Shown: piece by piece, positions 1 through 9,227 of the stretch
Layout: every line of letters begins with the position of its first letter
Position numbering within the stretch: position 1 is the stretch's first letter
DNA from: an uncultured Alphaproteobacteria bacterium
GTDB lineage: Bacteria; Pseudomonadota; Alphaproteobacteria; HIMB59
DNA: 64,000 nucleotides
NCBI GenBank assembly: GCA_902599045.1
Contig: CACKEA010000003.1
Location: forward strand, 154,350 to 218,349
Reading direction: 5' to 3'
Translations under genes and position numbers: made by a program
Notes under the pieces: generated by a model
Told to the model about the DNA's origin: nothing
The model's database searches: none
What the model saw: the letters and a program-made list of their open reading frames with translations, nothing else

Positions 1-634
1 CATTATCAAGTGAGCCACCTTTGATTAAATTTTGTGACTTAAGATATTCTATTTCTTGAAAAAAACCAAAAGTCCTAGCTTTTGAAATAGACTCGACATA
101 ATTACCATTTAAATTTCTAATCTTAATGTCTTGATCATCATACTTTCCATCAAAACTAGACTCTAAATTTATATTTAACCCTTGGTCTCTTAATGAGTTT
201 GGTGCTAATTCAGCATATCCATAGTCACATAGGAATTTTACAGGCTTAATTATTTCCAAAATATTTTGTTCAGAATCCTGCTCTTTTAGTCCTGTTTTTA
301 AAATGTTTTCAACATAGACTTTAGAACTACCATCAAGAATAGGCACTTCAATGTTGTCGATTAAAACCTCACAATTATTAATATGAAGACCAGCTAGTGC
401 GCTCAATAAGTGCTCAACTGTCTTAACTTCAATTCCATTTGAAGCAATGTTGGTTGAAAATTTTGTGGATATTACACTATCCCATTTAGCAGGAATAATA
501 ACAGACTTATCTGTTCTATTGAAAAAGATACCAGAATTCGGTGGAGCTGGATTAAGCGTTATATTTGTTTTAACTCCAGTATGTAAACCTATTCCATCTA
601 ATGTGATGGGTTCTTTGAGGGTGAAACATTTCAT
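1..634 (-). CDS. lpxC: UDP-3-O-acyl-N-acetylglucosamine deacetylase (LpxC), C-terminus beyond window
   Basis: LpxC is the zinc deacetylase of the committed step of lipid A synthesis, acting in the cytoplasm. I translated the minus strand from an ATG at 634. GIGLHTG (about residues 14-20), TVEHLLSAL (72-80, holding the zinc-ligand His75), LDGSS, and RTFGF with KGGSLDNA at the window edge are all family motifs. The visible part is about 211 residues of a roughly 300-residue family; the remaining zinc ligands lie to the left of position 1. It follows ftsZ with a 68-base gap, the usual alphaproteobacterial order ftsA-ftsZ-lpxC. Its presence marks a lipopolysaccharide-bearing Gram-negative cell. 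Confidence 0.95.
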   Translation of the reverse strand, partial: MKCFTLKEPITLDGIGLHTGVKTNITLNPAPPNSGIFFNRTDKSVIIPAKWDSVISTKFSTNIASNGIEVKTVEHLLSALAGLHINNCEVLIDNIEVPILDGSSKVYVENILKTGLKEQDSEQNILEIIKPVKFLCDYGYAELAPNSLRDQGLNINLESSFDGKYDDQDIKIRNLNGNYVESISKARTFGFFQEIEYLKSQNLIKGGSLDN

Positions 635-702
635 TAAAATAATATTAAGAAAATACCCAAAAAGTATTACTTTATAATTGTAAAACTATGTATTTATTAG
701 AT

Positions 703-2226
703 TTATTGATTAGAACCTTTTCGAAGATATGATGGGGTGTCTATATCCTCATTTATGTCATCATTTTCTTCGCTAAATTCAGAAATATCTGAAATTTCAG
801 AAATTTCATTATTTTCAGAGCTTTGTTTAGCTTGATTACCCTCTTCATCGACAACATCACTAAATAAAAATAGATTTGGATCTGTTTTTGTTTTTTTTTG
901 CTTTTTTTCAGGAATTTCATCTTTAACTTCAGTTATTTTTTTATCAGAGGTCATCAAATTAGAAAGCATACTAAAAAAACCTGTCTTCTTTTTTTCTTCA
1001 AGATTTCCGTAATTGACAGTATTTTCATTGGTTTTTTCAATTATTTCTTCTGTATTTTCTTTATTTTGATCTATCTCATTAGTCAAATTAAATTCTTCAT
1101 TTTCAGAAGTAACTGGTTTTTCTTCAACTACACTAGAAATGTCTTCGTTAGTTTTAATGTCTGAACCATCGTAAGGCAAACTTTCATCTATTTTATTTTG
1201 GATAGAACTAAAACCAGAATTATTTTCAGACTCAGGGTAGTAAAGAATTTTTTTTCCTGATGCCTCTATACCAGTAGCAAAAATACTAATTTTTAATTTA
1301 CCTTGTAGAGTTTCATCAATCAAAGAACCAAAAATAATATTTGCCTCTGGGTTAACACTTTGTCTAATAATATTAGCAGCATGATCTACTTCTAGTAAAG
1401 TCATATCGCTTCCTCCAGAAATATTGACAATTACTCCTTTAGCAGTGTTCATGTCTATATTCTCAATTAATGGATTGGTTAAAGCTAAGTTTGATGCCTC
1501 TACTGCTTTATTATCACCCTCTGCAACAGCAGTTCCCATCATTGCAAATCCCATTTCTTTTATAACAGTTCTTACATCAGCAAAATCTAAATTAATAAGA
1601 CCTGGCTGTGTAATTAAATCAGTTAATCCTTTTACTCCTTCAAAAAGAACATTATCTGCTTTTTTAAAAGCTTCTGCAAAAGAAGTCTGTTCATTAGATA
1701 CTTTAAATAAATTTTGATTTGGTATTATTAGTAATGTATCTACATTATTTTTAACTTCTTCAAGTCCTTGTAATGCTAAATTCATTCTTTTTGTACCTTC
1801 AAAGTTAAATGGGGTTGAAACTATTGCGACAGTTACAATACCTAATTTTTTTGCAATACTTGCAATAACTGGTAGAGCACCTGTTCCTGTTCCTCCACCT
1901 AAACCAGCCGTCAGAAATAACATATTAGTATTTCTTAATTCTTCTGAAATTAAATCAATACTTTCTTCAGCTGCATCTTTTCCAATAATTGGATCTGCAC
2001 CTGCACCTAAACCTTTAGTTTTTTCTAATCCTAGTTGGATACGATTATAACAAAGAGAATTTTCAAGTGCTTGAGCGTCAGTGTTTGCAACAATGAAGTC
2101 AACATTATTTAAATTTGATTGAATCATGTTATTTACAGCATTGCTTCCTGCGCCGCCGATCCCCATGACCGTTAAAGATGGTTTTAAGTTTTTTTGATCA
2201 ACTACTGGTTCTATATCTAGTGTCAT
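703..2226 (-). CDS. ftsZ: Cell division GTPase FtsZ
   Basis: FtsZ is the tubulin-like GTPase that forms the cytokinetic Z-ring. The 507-residue protein has GIGGAGSNAVN near residue 22, the tubulin signature GGGTGTGA near residue 112, and the C-terminal globular part up to about residue 320. A long acidic, low-complexity linker (about 325-485) follows, ending in a conserved tail (DTPSYLRK) that normally binds FtsA. The long linker is typical of alphaproteobacterial FtsZ. It starts 20 bases after ftsA and is followed by lpxC, so it is probably in the dcw transcript. Confidence 0.98.
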   Translation of the reverse strand: MTLDIEPVVDQKNLKPSLTVMGIGGAGSNAVNNMIQSNLNNVDFIVANTDAQALENSLCYNRIQLGLEKTKGLGAGADPIIGKDAAEESIDLISEELRNTNMLFLTAGLGGGTGTGALPVIASIAKKLGIVTVAIVSTPFNFEGTKRMNLALQGLEEVKNNVDTLLIIPNQNLFKVSNEQTSFAEAFKKADNVLFEGVKGLTDLITQPGLINLDFADVRTVIKEMGFAMMGTAVAEGDNKAVEASNLALTNPLIENIDMNTAKGVIVNISGGSDMTLLEVDHAANIIRQSVNPEANIIFGSLIDETLQGKLKISIFATGIEASGKKILYYPESENNSGFSSIQNKIDESLPYDGSDIKTNEDISSVVEEKPVTSENEEFNLTNEIDQNKENTEEIIEKTNENTVNYGNLEEKKKTGFFSMLSNLMTSDKKITEVKDEIPEKKQKKTKTDPNLFLFSDVVDEEGNQAKQSSENNEISEISDISEFSEENDDINEDIDTPSYLRKGSNQ

Positions 2227-2246
2227 TTTTTTCCCCGCAAATCAAC

Positions 2247-3437
2247 CTATAGTAGGTCTACGAATCTTTTGTACCATACTTTGCTTGAAAAAGAATCAAT
2301 TTTTTGAATAAAATCATCACTTTTTGAGCTTTTATTTGTTAAAAGCCAAAAACTTGAGTAAAGAGACATTATACTAGCATCATTTAAAACCTTAGGGATA
2401 CCGCAAGACTTTGGCGGCTCCAAAAACTGAATGTCATAACCATGTTTTGTTCTAAAGTAATTGTAAAAATTTTTAATCTTTGAACCCCCTCCTGTAAATA
2501 CATACGAATAAAAACTCTTATCTTTTGGTAAAGATTTTAAAACTAATTCAAAAGTCTCATCTAAACGATCTAAAGTAATCTCTTTTAAATTATCGTGTCC
2601 AACATTTTTTTTTTTATTATCACCAAATTCTTCCCAAATAGGAATTTCAACAGTCGAATTTCTAGTATCAGATAAATCAATTGTAGAAATTTTAAGTTTT
2701 TCGGCAAAATCAAAACTAATATTATGAATATTTACTAAATCATCAGAAATTTTTTTACAACCTTGTGGTATTTTTTTTATAAAATGTAAAACTTTATTTT
2801 TAATCACAATAATATTAATATTATTAAAACCATAATCTATGAGTACAACATTAGTTTTAGTTTTGGGTTTATTTTTTAAATAAAAATAATATGAAGTCGT
2901 AGAGTCTAAATAATTTAAAATTTTAATTTGTAGTTTTTGAAATATATTATCTAAAAGATTAATTTGCTTCATATCAATCATTGATACTAATGAAATTATA
3001 GATAGTTTATTGCAGTTTAATCCAACAGGGTTATCTGTAATTAATTTATCATCAATCTTATAGTGTGAAGTGTATATATTATAAAGATAATTCTCATCTT
3101 GAGGAATTTTGATTTTAGAAATTTTTCTTAAATCATTTTTTTCAACAATTGCACCATTAAGATTAAGATCTTTTTGTGTTTTCTTAATTTGAACACTTTG
3201 ATTTGTAACAAGAATAAAAGCATCCTTAATAATATAATTAGCTTGTTTTTCAGCTTGCACTATAGAATTTTTAATACAGTCGATAAAATCATCAAAATTT
3301 TCTATCTCTTCTCCATTATATCCTTTCGATCTAGTCTTACCTGTTCCAATGATAGAAAATTCATGATTGAGTTCGGAGTATATAATGGTCTTTATAGAAA
3401 ACGACCCAATTTCAATTAATGTTTTGTAACTATCCAA
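2247..3437 (-). CDS. ftsA: Cell division protein FtsA
   Basis: FtsA is the actin-like ATPase that ties FtsZ to the inner membrane and recruits late divisome proteins. The 396-residue protein shows an N-terminal ATPase segment (LIEIGSFSIKT), a phosphate-2-type segment (VVLIDYGFNNINI, about 200) and FTGGGSKI near residue 315, which is the adenosine-binding region. The C-terminal end contains basic and aromatic residues (KVWYKRFVDLL) that could form the membrane-targeting helix. The sequence is diverged but its place between ftsQ and ftsZ makes the call firm. It directly abuts ftsQ. Confidence 0.93.
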   Translation of the reverse strand: MDSYKTLIEIGSFSIKTIIYSELNHEFSIIGTGKTRSKGYNGEEIENFDDFIDCIKNSIVQAEKQANYIIKDAFILVTNQSVQIKKTQKDLNLNGAIVEKNDLRKISKIKIPQDENYLYNIYTSHYKIDDKLITDNPVGLNCNKLSIISLVSMIDMKQINLLDNIFQKLQIKILNYLDSTTSYYFYLKNKPKTKTNVVLIDYGFNNINIIVIKNKVLHFIKKIPQGCKKISDDLVNIHNISFDFAEKLKISTIDLSDTRNSTVEIPIWEEFGDNKKKNVGHDNLKEITLDRLDETFELVLKSLPKDKSFYSYVFTGGGSKIKNFYNYFRTKHGYDIQFLEPPKSCGIPKVLNDASIMSLYSSFWLLTNKSSKSDDFIQKIDSFSSKVWYKRFVDLL

Positions 3438-4085
3438 TTATTTTAATCTTATAGTTTTATTATGAAAATTTCTTAAATCCAGAAACTGTTGATAATTAGT
3501 GCTTTTATCAATTAGATTAATGTTATTTTTAATAAAATTTATCAATTTGGAATCAATTACTTTAGGAAGCATAACTATTCTACCATTACTTAAAGCTAAA
3601 TTGTATCTCCTATCATCGATATATTCTATTTGGTTAATATCAAACAAAGAGAATAGGATTTGAGAATTTTCATTTAGATAATTATTAATATGAAGACTGT
3701 TTTTAGAAATATCAATGAGATTTATTTTATCTAAATAATTTTGTTTGAAATAATATGATGAAGCTGTGGTGTTATCATAAAATATTACTTCATTTGTTAA
3801 ATTGTTTAGTGCAAAAGGTTTTTTTAGATTTATTTGAATATTAATTTCGTTATTGTTACGTTTTATCAAATGACTATCAATAAATAAATATTCTTTTAAA
3901 AAATTATTTATGTCGTTTAAATTATTTGTTATTTCTATTTCAAAATCTTCGTGTATCTCTGATTGAATGAAATTAATTATTTCTAAAGGTTTTTTAGTTA
4001 TATAATTTACAGAAAAATTAATAAATAATATTAAAACTAAGATTGATAAAAAGTATATAGCTACTTCTCTATATTTTAATTTCAT
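3438..4085 (-). CDS. ftsQ: Cell division protein FtsQ
   Basis: FtsQ is a bitopic inner-membrane protein that links early and late divisome proteins through FtsB and FtsL. At 215 residues it is short for the family (about 250-300) because the N-terminal cytoplasmic tail is nearly absent. One membrane helix lies at about 7-27, followed by a periplasmic region. The conserved C-terminal part is recognisable: DDRRYNLALSNGRIVMLP near 158-175 and LDLR near 202. The start overlaps the end of ddl by four bases, indicating translational coupling. Confidence 0.88.
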   Translation of the reverse strand: MKLKYREVAIYFLSILVLILFINFSVNYITKKPLEIINFIQSEIHEDFEIEITNNLNDINNFLKEYLFIDSHLIKRNNNEINIQINLKKPFALNNLTNEVIFYDNTTASSYYFKQNYLDKINLIDISKNSLHINNYLNENSQILFSLFDINQIEYIDDRRYNLALSNGRIVMLPKVIDSKLINFIKNNINLIDKSTNYQQFLDLRNFHNKTIRLK

Positions 4086-4975
4086 AGAGATGAACGTAAT
4101 ATTTCTTTTAATAAATTTAAATAAGATAATCTTTGGTAATTAGCTTGTTCAGGAGCTAGAGATAATTTTGTTAATCCTGGATGTGTATTTATTTCTAAAA
4201 AATATATTTTTTCATTTTTATGGCTCATTATAAAATCTAATCTTGCTATTCCTTTGCAACCACAAATGCGAAATATTTTTTTTGATATTTTCATCAAAAA
4301 ATCATATTGCAATTTCGATATTCTAGCTGGTAGAAAATGAAAGCTCTTATTTTTTGTATATTTAGCTATATAATCATAGTGTTGACTTTTGAACTCTATT
4401 TCTGTAACGCCAAGGGACATAATTTTATTATTATTTTCAATAACTGTTACGGTTAATTCTTTTCCATAAATTATTTCTTCAATTAAATTTTGATGATTAT
4501 TAGTTGTCTTTGTAAGCTCTTTCATATTATTTAAAAACTTAATACCTTTAGAGGACCCTCCCCAATTAGGCTTAGAAATTACTGGAAATTTAATTTTGTT
4601 TTTATATGCGATCTCTTTTGGTGATAAAATATTAAGTTCTTTTTTGAGAAAATATTTTAATAGTCTCTTGTTAAAGCACAGAGCTGATGAAATGGCCCCA
4701 GAATGTGTAATTAATATATTATTTTTTTGGGCATATGAATGTATTCCCCCATCTTCTCCAAACTCACCATGAAGAGAATTGAATATTATATCTGGCTTAA
4801 ATATTAAAATTTGATCTATATTAGTTTTTTTAATATCTAAAAATATTACATTGAATTTGTCTCTTTTGAGAGTAGAAAAAACATTTCTTCCTGACATAAG
4901 AGAAACTTCTCTTTCATCTGACCATCCACCTGCTACTACTAGTATTTTCAGTAACTTAATATTTTTATCTATCAA
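4082..4975 (-). CDS. ddl: D-alanine--D-alanine ligase
   Basis: Ddl is an ATP-grasp ligase that joins two D-alanines for the peptidoglycan stem peptide. The 297-residue protein begins with a KILVVAGG strand, has SDEREVSLMSG (the serine of the D-Ala site), and carries ATP-grasp segments ISKPNWGGSSKGI (about 131-143), IARLDFIM and FLEINTHPGLT (about 255-265), which holds metal ligands. Length is normal. It overlaps murB and ftsQ by four bases on each side, the classic murB-ddl-ftsQ order. Confidence 0.95.
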   Translation of the reverse strand: MIDKNIKLLKILVVAGGWSDEREVSLMSGRNVFSTLKRDKFNVIFLDIKKTNIDQILIFKPDIIFNSLHGEFGEDGGIHSYAQKNNILITHSGAISSALCFNKRLLKYFLKKELNILSPKEIAYKNKIKFPVISKPNWGGSSKGIKFLNNMKELTKTTNNHQNLIEEIIYGKELTVTVIENNNKIMSLGVTEIEFKSQHYDYIAKYTKNKSFHFLPARISKLQYDFLMKISKKIFRICGCKGIARLDFIMSHKNEKIYFLEINTHPGLTKLSLAPEQANYQRLSYLNLLKEILRSSL

Positions 4976-5847
4976 TCTATGATTCTTAATTCTTTTTCAA
5001 GCACAATTTTGTATTTATCTTTGACTCTTTTTTGAATTTTAGAAATAAATAAATCTATGCTGTTAGCACTTATATTGGGTTCATTTTCAAAAAAATTTGA
5101 GTGTATTTTTGATAATTTTATTGGACCATTATAAAAGCTATTGTCTATAGACGACTTGATTAGTTTCCAAGCACTTTGATTTTTAGGATTCTTAAAAATA
5201 CTACCGCAACAATTTACTTTTTGAGGCTGAGATTGGTTTCTAATTCTTTCATATTCCTGCATTATATCTTTTATATAACTCTGATCACTATGATTAATTT
5301 TGAATTTTCCATATAAGATTATTGTATTTTTTTTTTGAAACCCCTTTCTGTATTCGAATTTTAATTCACTAATTTTTTTTTCATAAATCTTGTTTTCGTT
5401 GATATCAAAATAAATGATAGTTATTAGTTTATCTTTTATTTCCTGATTATAACAACCAGCATTCATGAATATATTTCCTCCAACTGAACCCGGAATTGTG
5501 TATAGAAACTCGTAACCTGAAATAGCATTTTGATAGCAAAATTTTGATAGGTAATTGTCTAAGACTGCCGCTCCAACTAACATATGATCAGAATTTATTT
5601 TAATATTAGTAAAATCACCTAAAAGTTTAATACCTATTCCTTTGAAACCCTCATCTTTGATTAATGTATTTGAGAGATTTCCTACCACTAATAATGATTT
5701 AGCTTTGATATCATTATTATTGAATAAGTTACTTAAGTCGATTTGGTTATAAATTTTATATAGATTGCTAATGTTTCCTCCAGATTTTAACCAAGAATAT
5801 TTAGCTGATGGATAGTTAATAACTAAATTTTTATTTTCTTGAGTCAT
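4972..5847 (-). CDS. murB: UDP-N-acetylenolpyruvoylglucosamine reductase
   Basis: MurB is an FAD enzyme that reduces UDP-GlcNAc-enolpyruvate to UDP-MurNAc. FAD-binding motifs YTIPGSVGGNIFMNAG (about 114-129) and YRKGFQ are present, as is the active-site segment CCGSIFKNP (about 214-222) with the proton-donor serine. The C-terminal LEKELRI holds the expected acidic residue. At 291 residues it is a short type II-like MurB. The first 17 bases overlap the end of murC, so murC and murB are probably translationally coupled. Confidence 0.95.
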   Translation of the reverse strand: MTQENKNLVINYPSAKYSWLKSGGNISNLYKIYNQIDLSNLFNNNDIKAKSLLVVGNLSNTLIKDEGFKGIGIKLLGDFTNIKINSDHMLVGAAVLDNYLSKFCYQNAISGYEFLYTIPGSVGGNIFMNAGCYNQEIKDKLITIIYFDINENKIYEKKISELKFEYRKGFQKKNTIILYGKFKINHSDQSYIKDIMQEYERIRNQSQPQKVNCCGSIFKNPKNQSAWKLIKSSIDNSFYNGPIKLSKIHSNFFENEPNISANSIDLFISKIQKRVKDKYKIVLEKELRIID

Positions 5848-7210
5848 AAAAAAAACGAATTTGATTTGATATATCGCCCGCCCCTGCAGTGATAACTATG
5901 CTTTCACTTTTATTTAATACAAATTGGTCTAAAAAATTAAATAAATCACTATAATTATCAATGTATCTAGTTTTTTGATTGTTTGAAACATTCAAATCAT
6001 TCACCAAGTTTTTTGAATTTTTCATACCTTCTTTAATACTCTCGCCTGCTTCATAGGTTTTTAAAATAATTAAGTTATTGGTATTGCTTAATACATGCAA
6101 ATATTCTTTATATAAATCATTTAATCTGGAGTATCTATGAGGTTCAATTATTAAAATAACAATTTTCTTTTTATACAATGATATAATATTAATTAATTTA
6201 TCTATTTCTGTTGGATGATGCGCATAATCATCGATAAAAGTAGTTTTTTTTAATTTACCAAGAATATTCATTCTTCTTTTAGTCCCTTTAAAATCAAGGA
6301 TATGAGATTTTTTTATTTCATATCCTAAGTCATCTATAATGGATAAAACTGCAGTTAGATTTTTTACATTGTGTTCACCTAATAAATTTGTAGTTAAACT
6401 ATTTGATATGATTTTTTTGCCTTTATAAATTTGAAATGAAGATTTTTTATCAGATAACTCTATTAATTTATAACTATAGTTTGCTTTTGTATTTGAGCCA
6501 AATGTTTTTAAATTTTTAGAATATTTTTTTAATGAAAAAAGAAAATTATCATCATTGTTTATGAAAATTTTTACATCTTTTTTAATTTGACCTAGTATAT
6601 ATTTTTTAATTTTAGATTTAAAGTTGGAGTAGGATTTATAAAAATCAATATGCTCTCTATCAACGTTCAAAAATAATAAATATCTTGGACTTAATTTAAA
6701 TACTGTCCCATCACTCTCATCGGCTTCTACTACTACATAATTACTGTCAGTAAGATATACATTTTGTCCGAAATTCTGCATAATACCACCAGATATAATA
6801 GTAGGGTTTAGACCTGCACGAACTAACAAATGTCCTAAAATAGAAGTAGTTGAAGTTTTTCCATGTGAACCAGATACAGCAATCGTGAATTTATCTTTGC
6901 ATATTAACTGAAGAAGTTTAGATCTGTTGTAACAGGGAATTTTATTTTTTTTTGCTTCTTTAATTTCAGGATTATTTTTAATTGCTGAAGAATAAAATAT
7001 TATATCTCTATCTTTAATATTTGAAGATTTATGACCTATAAATACTGGGATTTTATACTTTTCTAAATTTACAGTATTAGCATTGTGTGCAATATCACTT
7101 CCAGTAACATTTATGTTATTTTTTTTTAAATAAATAGCCAAAGCACTCATACCAATACCGTTAATTCCAATAATATGAACTTTATTTGATGCTAACTCCG
7201 AAAATTTCAT
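5831..7210 (-). CDS. murC: UDP-N-acetylmuramate--L-alanine ligase
   Basis: MurC adds L-alanine to UDP-MurNAc, the first amino acid of the stem peptide. The 459-residue protein has the N-terminal nucleotide-binding loop GINGIGMSALA (about 15-25), the Mur-ligase P-loop SGSHGKTSTTS (about 111-121), DDYAHHPTEI (about 324-333) and a C-terminal Mur-ligase domain with IEPHRYSR. Length is normal. It overlaps murG by four bases and murB by 17. Confidence 0.97.
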   Translation of the reverse strand: MKFSELASNKVHIIGINGIGMSALAIYLKKNNINVTGSDIAHNANTVNLEKYKIPVFIGHKSSNIKDRDIIFYSSAIKNNPEIKEAKKNKIPCYNRSKLLQLICKDKFTIAVSGSHGKTSTTSILGHLLVRAGLNPTIISGGIMQNFGQNVYLTDSNYVVVEADESDGTVFKLSPRYLLFLNVDREHIDFYKSYSNFKSKIKKYILGQIKKDVKIFINNDDNFLFSLKKYSKNLKTFGSNTKANYSYKLIELSDKKSSFQIYKGKKIISNSLTTNLLGEHNVKNLTAVLSIIDDLGYEIKKSHILDFKGTKRRMNILGKLKKTTFIDDYAHHPTEIDKLINIISLYKKKIVILIIEPHRYSRLNDLYKEYLHVLSNTNNLIILKTYEAGESIKEGMKNSKNLVNDLNVSNNQKTRYIDNYSDLFNFLDQFVLNKSESIVITAGAGDISNQIRFFYDSRK

Positions 7211-8208
7211 CTAGTGGTGTAACAAATAATTTTTTCAATCGAATAAGGGTTAATAAGTGAATTGAAATAAAACTGACTTACAATATTTTTTTTATTAGGT
7301 ATCTGAAATTTTTTTAAACTCATGTTTTGAGAAAAGAAATATCTTAAATTAAGTTTTTGGTGTTGATCTCTAGATATTAAGTGAGGCATAAAGTAGACAT
7401 TATTAGTATGATATAAAATTTCATTAATAGAGCCTGAACCTGATCTAGAAAGTATAAGATCATATTCTTTAAAATTAAGATTATTTTTAAAGATAAAAAA
7501 TGAACAATTATCATTATCTAAAAGATCCTGATATTTTTTTTTATAAATATTTGTATGAGAGTCTGGTATTTGAATAAAAAATTTAATTTTTTCTAAATAT
7601 GTCCTATCTAAAATCTTAATTTTCTCTAACAATTTATTATTTAATTCTAACGAACCTGCGCTACCTCCCATTAATAAAATATTTACAAACTTATCATCAA
7701 GTTTTTCTCTTAATTTATTTGTATCTAAAAAAAAGTTACCAACAAATATTTCTTTACTACGCATATTAACTTTTGGAAAGGAAATGAATGCGTTTTTTGC
7801 AATTAAATAATTTATTTTATTAGCTAAACCATAAATAAAATTTTGCTCATGAATATAAATTTTATTTGATGAAAAAAAAATAATATTAAATAATTTTGAA
7901 ATTAACAATATAGGAGTTGTAATAAAGCCACCAAAACCTATCAATATTAACTTTCTATTGAATAGAAATAGCATTGATAATTTTAAAAATATTTTTAACA
8001 TAAAGGAAAATTTATTTTTAGAGCTTACTATAAGTTTATTTACTTTATCATTTTTAATTTTTTCTAAATACTTTTTTCCTATTTCATTTGTTATAAAGAG
8101 TATTTCATTTGATGCTTTAATATCACTTAAATTATTAAGATATTTTATTGCGGGTAGAATATGACCTGCCGATGACCCTGCTATTATGATAAATTTAATT
8201 TTTTTCAA
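7207..8208 (-). CDS. murG: Lipid II synthase, GT28 glycosyltransferase (MurG)
   Basis: MurG transfers GlcNAc to lipid I at the cytoplasmic membrane face. The family's N-terminal glycine loop (GGTGGH) is altered here to AGSSAGH (about 10-16), though the following LPA is kept. GFGGFITTP (about 90-98), YIHEQN (about 118-123), GGSAGSLELN (about 181-190) and RSGSGSINEIL (about 255-265) fit MurG. At 333 residues it is slightly short. Its position upstream of murC supports the call. It overlaps the small upstream gene by 14 bases. Confidence 0.9.
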   Translation of the reverse strand: MKKIKFIIIAGSSAGHILPAIKYLNNLSDIKASNEILFITNEIGKKYLEKIKNDKVNKLIVSSKNKFSFMLKIFLKLSMLFLFNRKLILIGFGGFITTPILLISKLFNIIFFSSNKIYIHEQNFIYGLANKINYLIAKNAFISFPKVNMRSKEIFVGNFFLDTNKLREKLDDKFVNILLMGGSAGSLELNNKLLEKIKILDRTYLEKIKFFIQIPDSHTNIYKKKYQDLLDNDNCSFFIFKNNLNFKEYDLILSRSGSGSINEILYHTNNVYFMPHLISRDQHQKLNLRYFFSQNMSLKKFQIPNKKNIVSQFYFNSLINPYSIEKIICYTTR

Positions 8209-8470
8209 TAACTATTTCTTTCAAGACTTTATTTGTTTCAATGTCTTTAATTTGAAAAATTGCTTTGTTATCAAGTATAAACTTTTGCTGGTATTTATTT
8301 TCATTAATTAAGTAAACATCATTTAAATCAATATTTTTATTATTTATCATTGTGGAATTATTGTTATTGCTCATTTTATAGAAAACACCAAAAATAATTG
8401 CTATTATTCCTGCAATTATTAATAAACCTTGAATAATAACGAGGCTTAATAAAAGTTTTTTTTTTAACAT
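8195..8470 (-). CDS. Small single-pass membrane protein, unknown function
   Basis: The 91-residue protein has a basic start (MLKKK), one strong membrane helix at about 6-30, and a roughly 60-residue polar domain predicted outside the membrane. I do not recognise a domain by sequence. In some Rhodobacterales a small one-helix protein (DUF6476, from memory) sits beside an rluA-like gene and rpoH, so a distant counterpart is possible. Its end overlaps the murG start by 14 bases. Its start lies only seven bases from the divergent pseudouridine synthase. Confidence 0.6.
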   Translation of the reverse strand: MLKKKLLLSLVIIQGLLIIAGIIAIIFGVFYKMSNNNNSTMINNKNIDLNDVYLINENKYQQKFILDNKAIFQIKDIETNKVLKEIVIEKN

Positions 8471-8477
8471 ATATCCT

Positions 8478-9227
8478 ATGAATAAATCATATAACTATAA
8501 AGATTTTAGAATAGAAATATTATACGAGGATAGTGATATAGCAATATTAAATAAACCCTCTGGACTTCTTACGCACAAAAAAAATGAATTTGATGAGAGC
8601 CCAAGCTTGCAGGATAGTCTGAAAAATCAATTTACAATAGATGATGGTGAGAAATTTAAAGAAGGTATTGTTCATCGTCTGGATAAAGACACAAGTGGAA
8701 TTATAATAATCACAAAAAATCTTTCCTCTAAAAATAAATTTAGAGAAATGTTTAAAGAAAGAAATATAAAAAAAAATTACCTAGCTTTTGCATATGGTGT
8801 TCTTAACCAAAATAACATTGAGATAAATAGAAATATTACAAGAAATAAAATTCAGAGAACCAAATTTTACATTTCAGATAATCTTGGAAAAAATGCAATT
8901 ACTAAAGTCTCAAATATTAAAACCTTTCATGGTTCAATAAGTCTTTTAGATTGTGAAATTATTACAGGTAGAACCCATCAAATTAGAGTTCACCTTTTAA
9001 GCTTAGGTCTTCCAATTATTGGGGATAAAGATTACAGCTTTAATAAAGAACAAAAATTTCGTTTGAATAATATGACTGATAATCTTAGAAATTTAGTTTC
9101 ATTATTTCCAAGGCAAGCGTTACACTCACACAAGATAGAATTTAATCATCCAATTTTAGAAAAACACATTATAATTACTTGTGATTTACCTAACGACATG
9201 AAAGATCTAAATAATAATTTACAATGA
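8478..9227 (+). CDS. RluA-family pseudouridine synthase
   Basis: The enzyme converts specific uridines in 23S rRNA or tRNA to pseudouridine. The catalytic motif HRLDKDTSG (about 63-71) contains the essential Asp, and GRTHQIRVH (about 165-173) is the second family motif. At 249 residues it lacks an N-terminal S4 domain: the catalytic domain (LYEDSDIAILNKPSG) begins near residue 14. The RluA subgroup fits better than RluC/D, but the target base cannot be named. The rpoH start overlaps its stop codon by four bases, a pairing common in Alphaproteobacteria. Confidence 0.9.
   Translation: MNKSYNYKDFRIEILYEDSDIAILNKPSGLLTHKKNEFDESPSLQDSLKNQFTIDDGEKFKEGIVHRLDKDTSGIIIITKNLSSKNKFREMFKERNIKKNYLAFAYGVLNQNNIEINRNITRNKIQRTKFYISDNLGKNAITKVSNIKTFHGSISLLDCEIITGRTHQIRVHLLSLGLPIIGDKDYSFNKEQKFRLNNMTDNLRNLVSLFPRQALHSHKIEFNHPILEKHIIITCDLPNDMKDLNNNLQ

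Noticed and set aside
447..677. Plus-strand open frame opposite lpxC
   Set aside because: The minus strand carries the clear LpxC motifs across the same bases; the plus frame has no recognisable protein.
1424..1717. Plus-strand open frame opposite ftsZ
   Set aside because: It mirrors conserved FtsZ codons and has no independent support.
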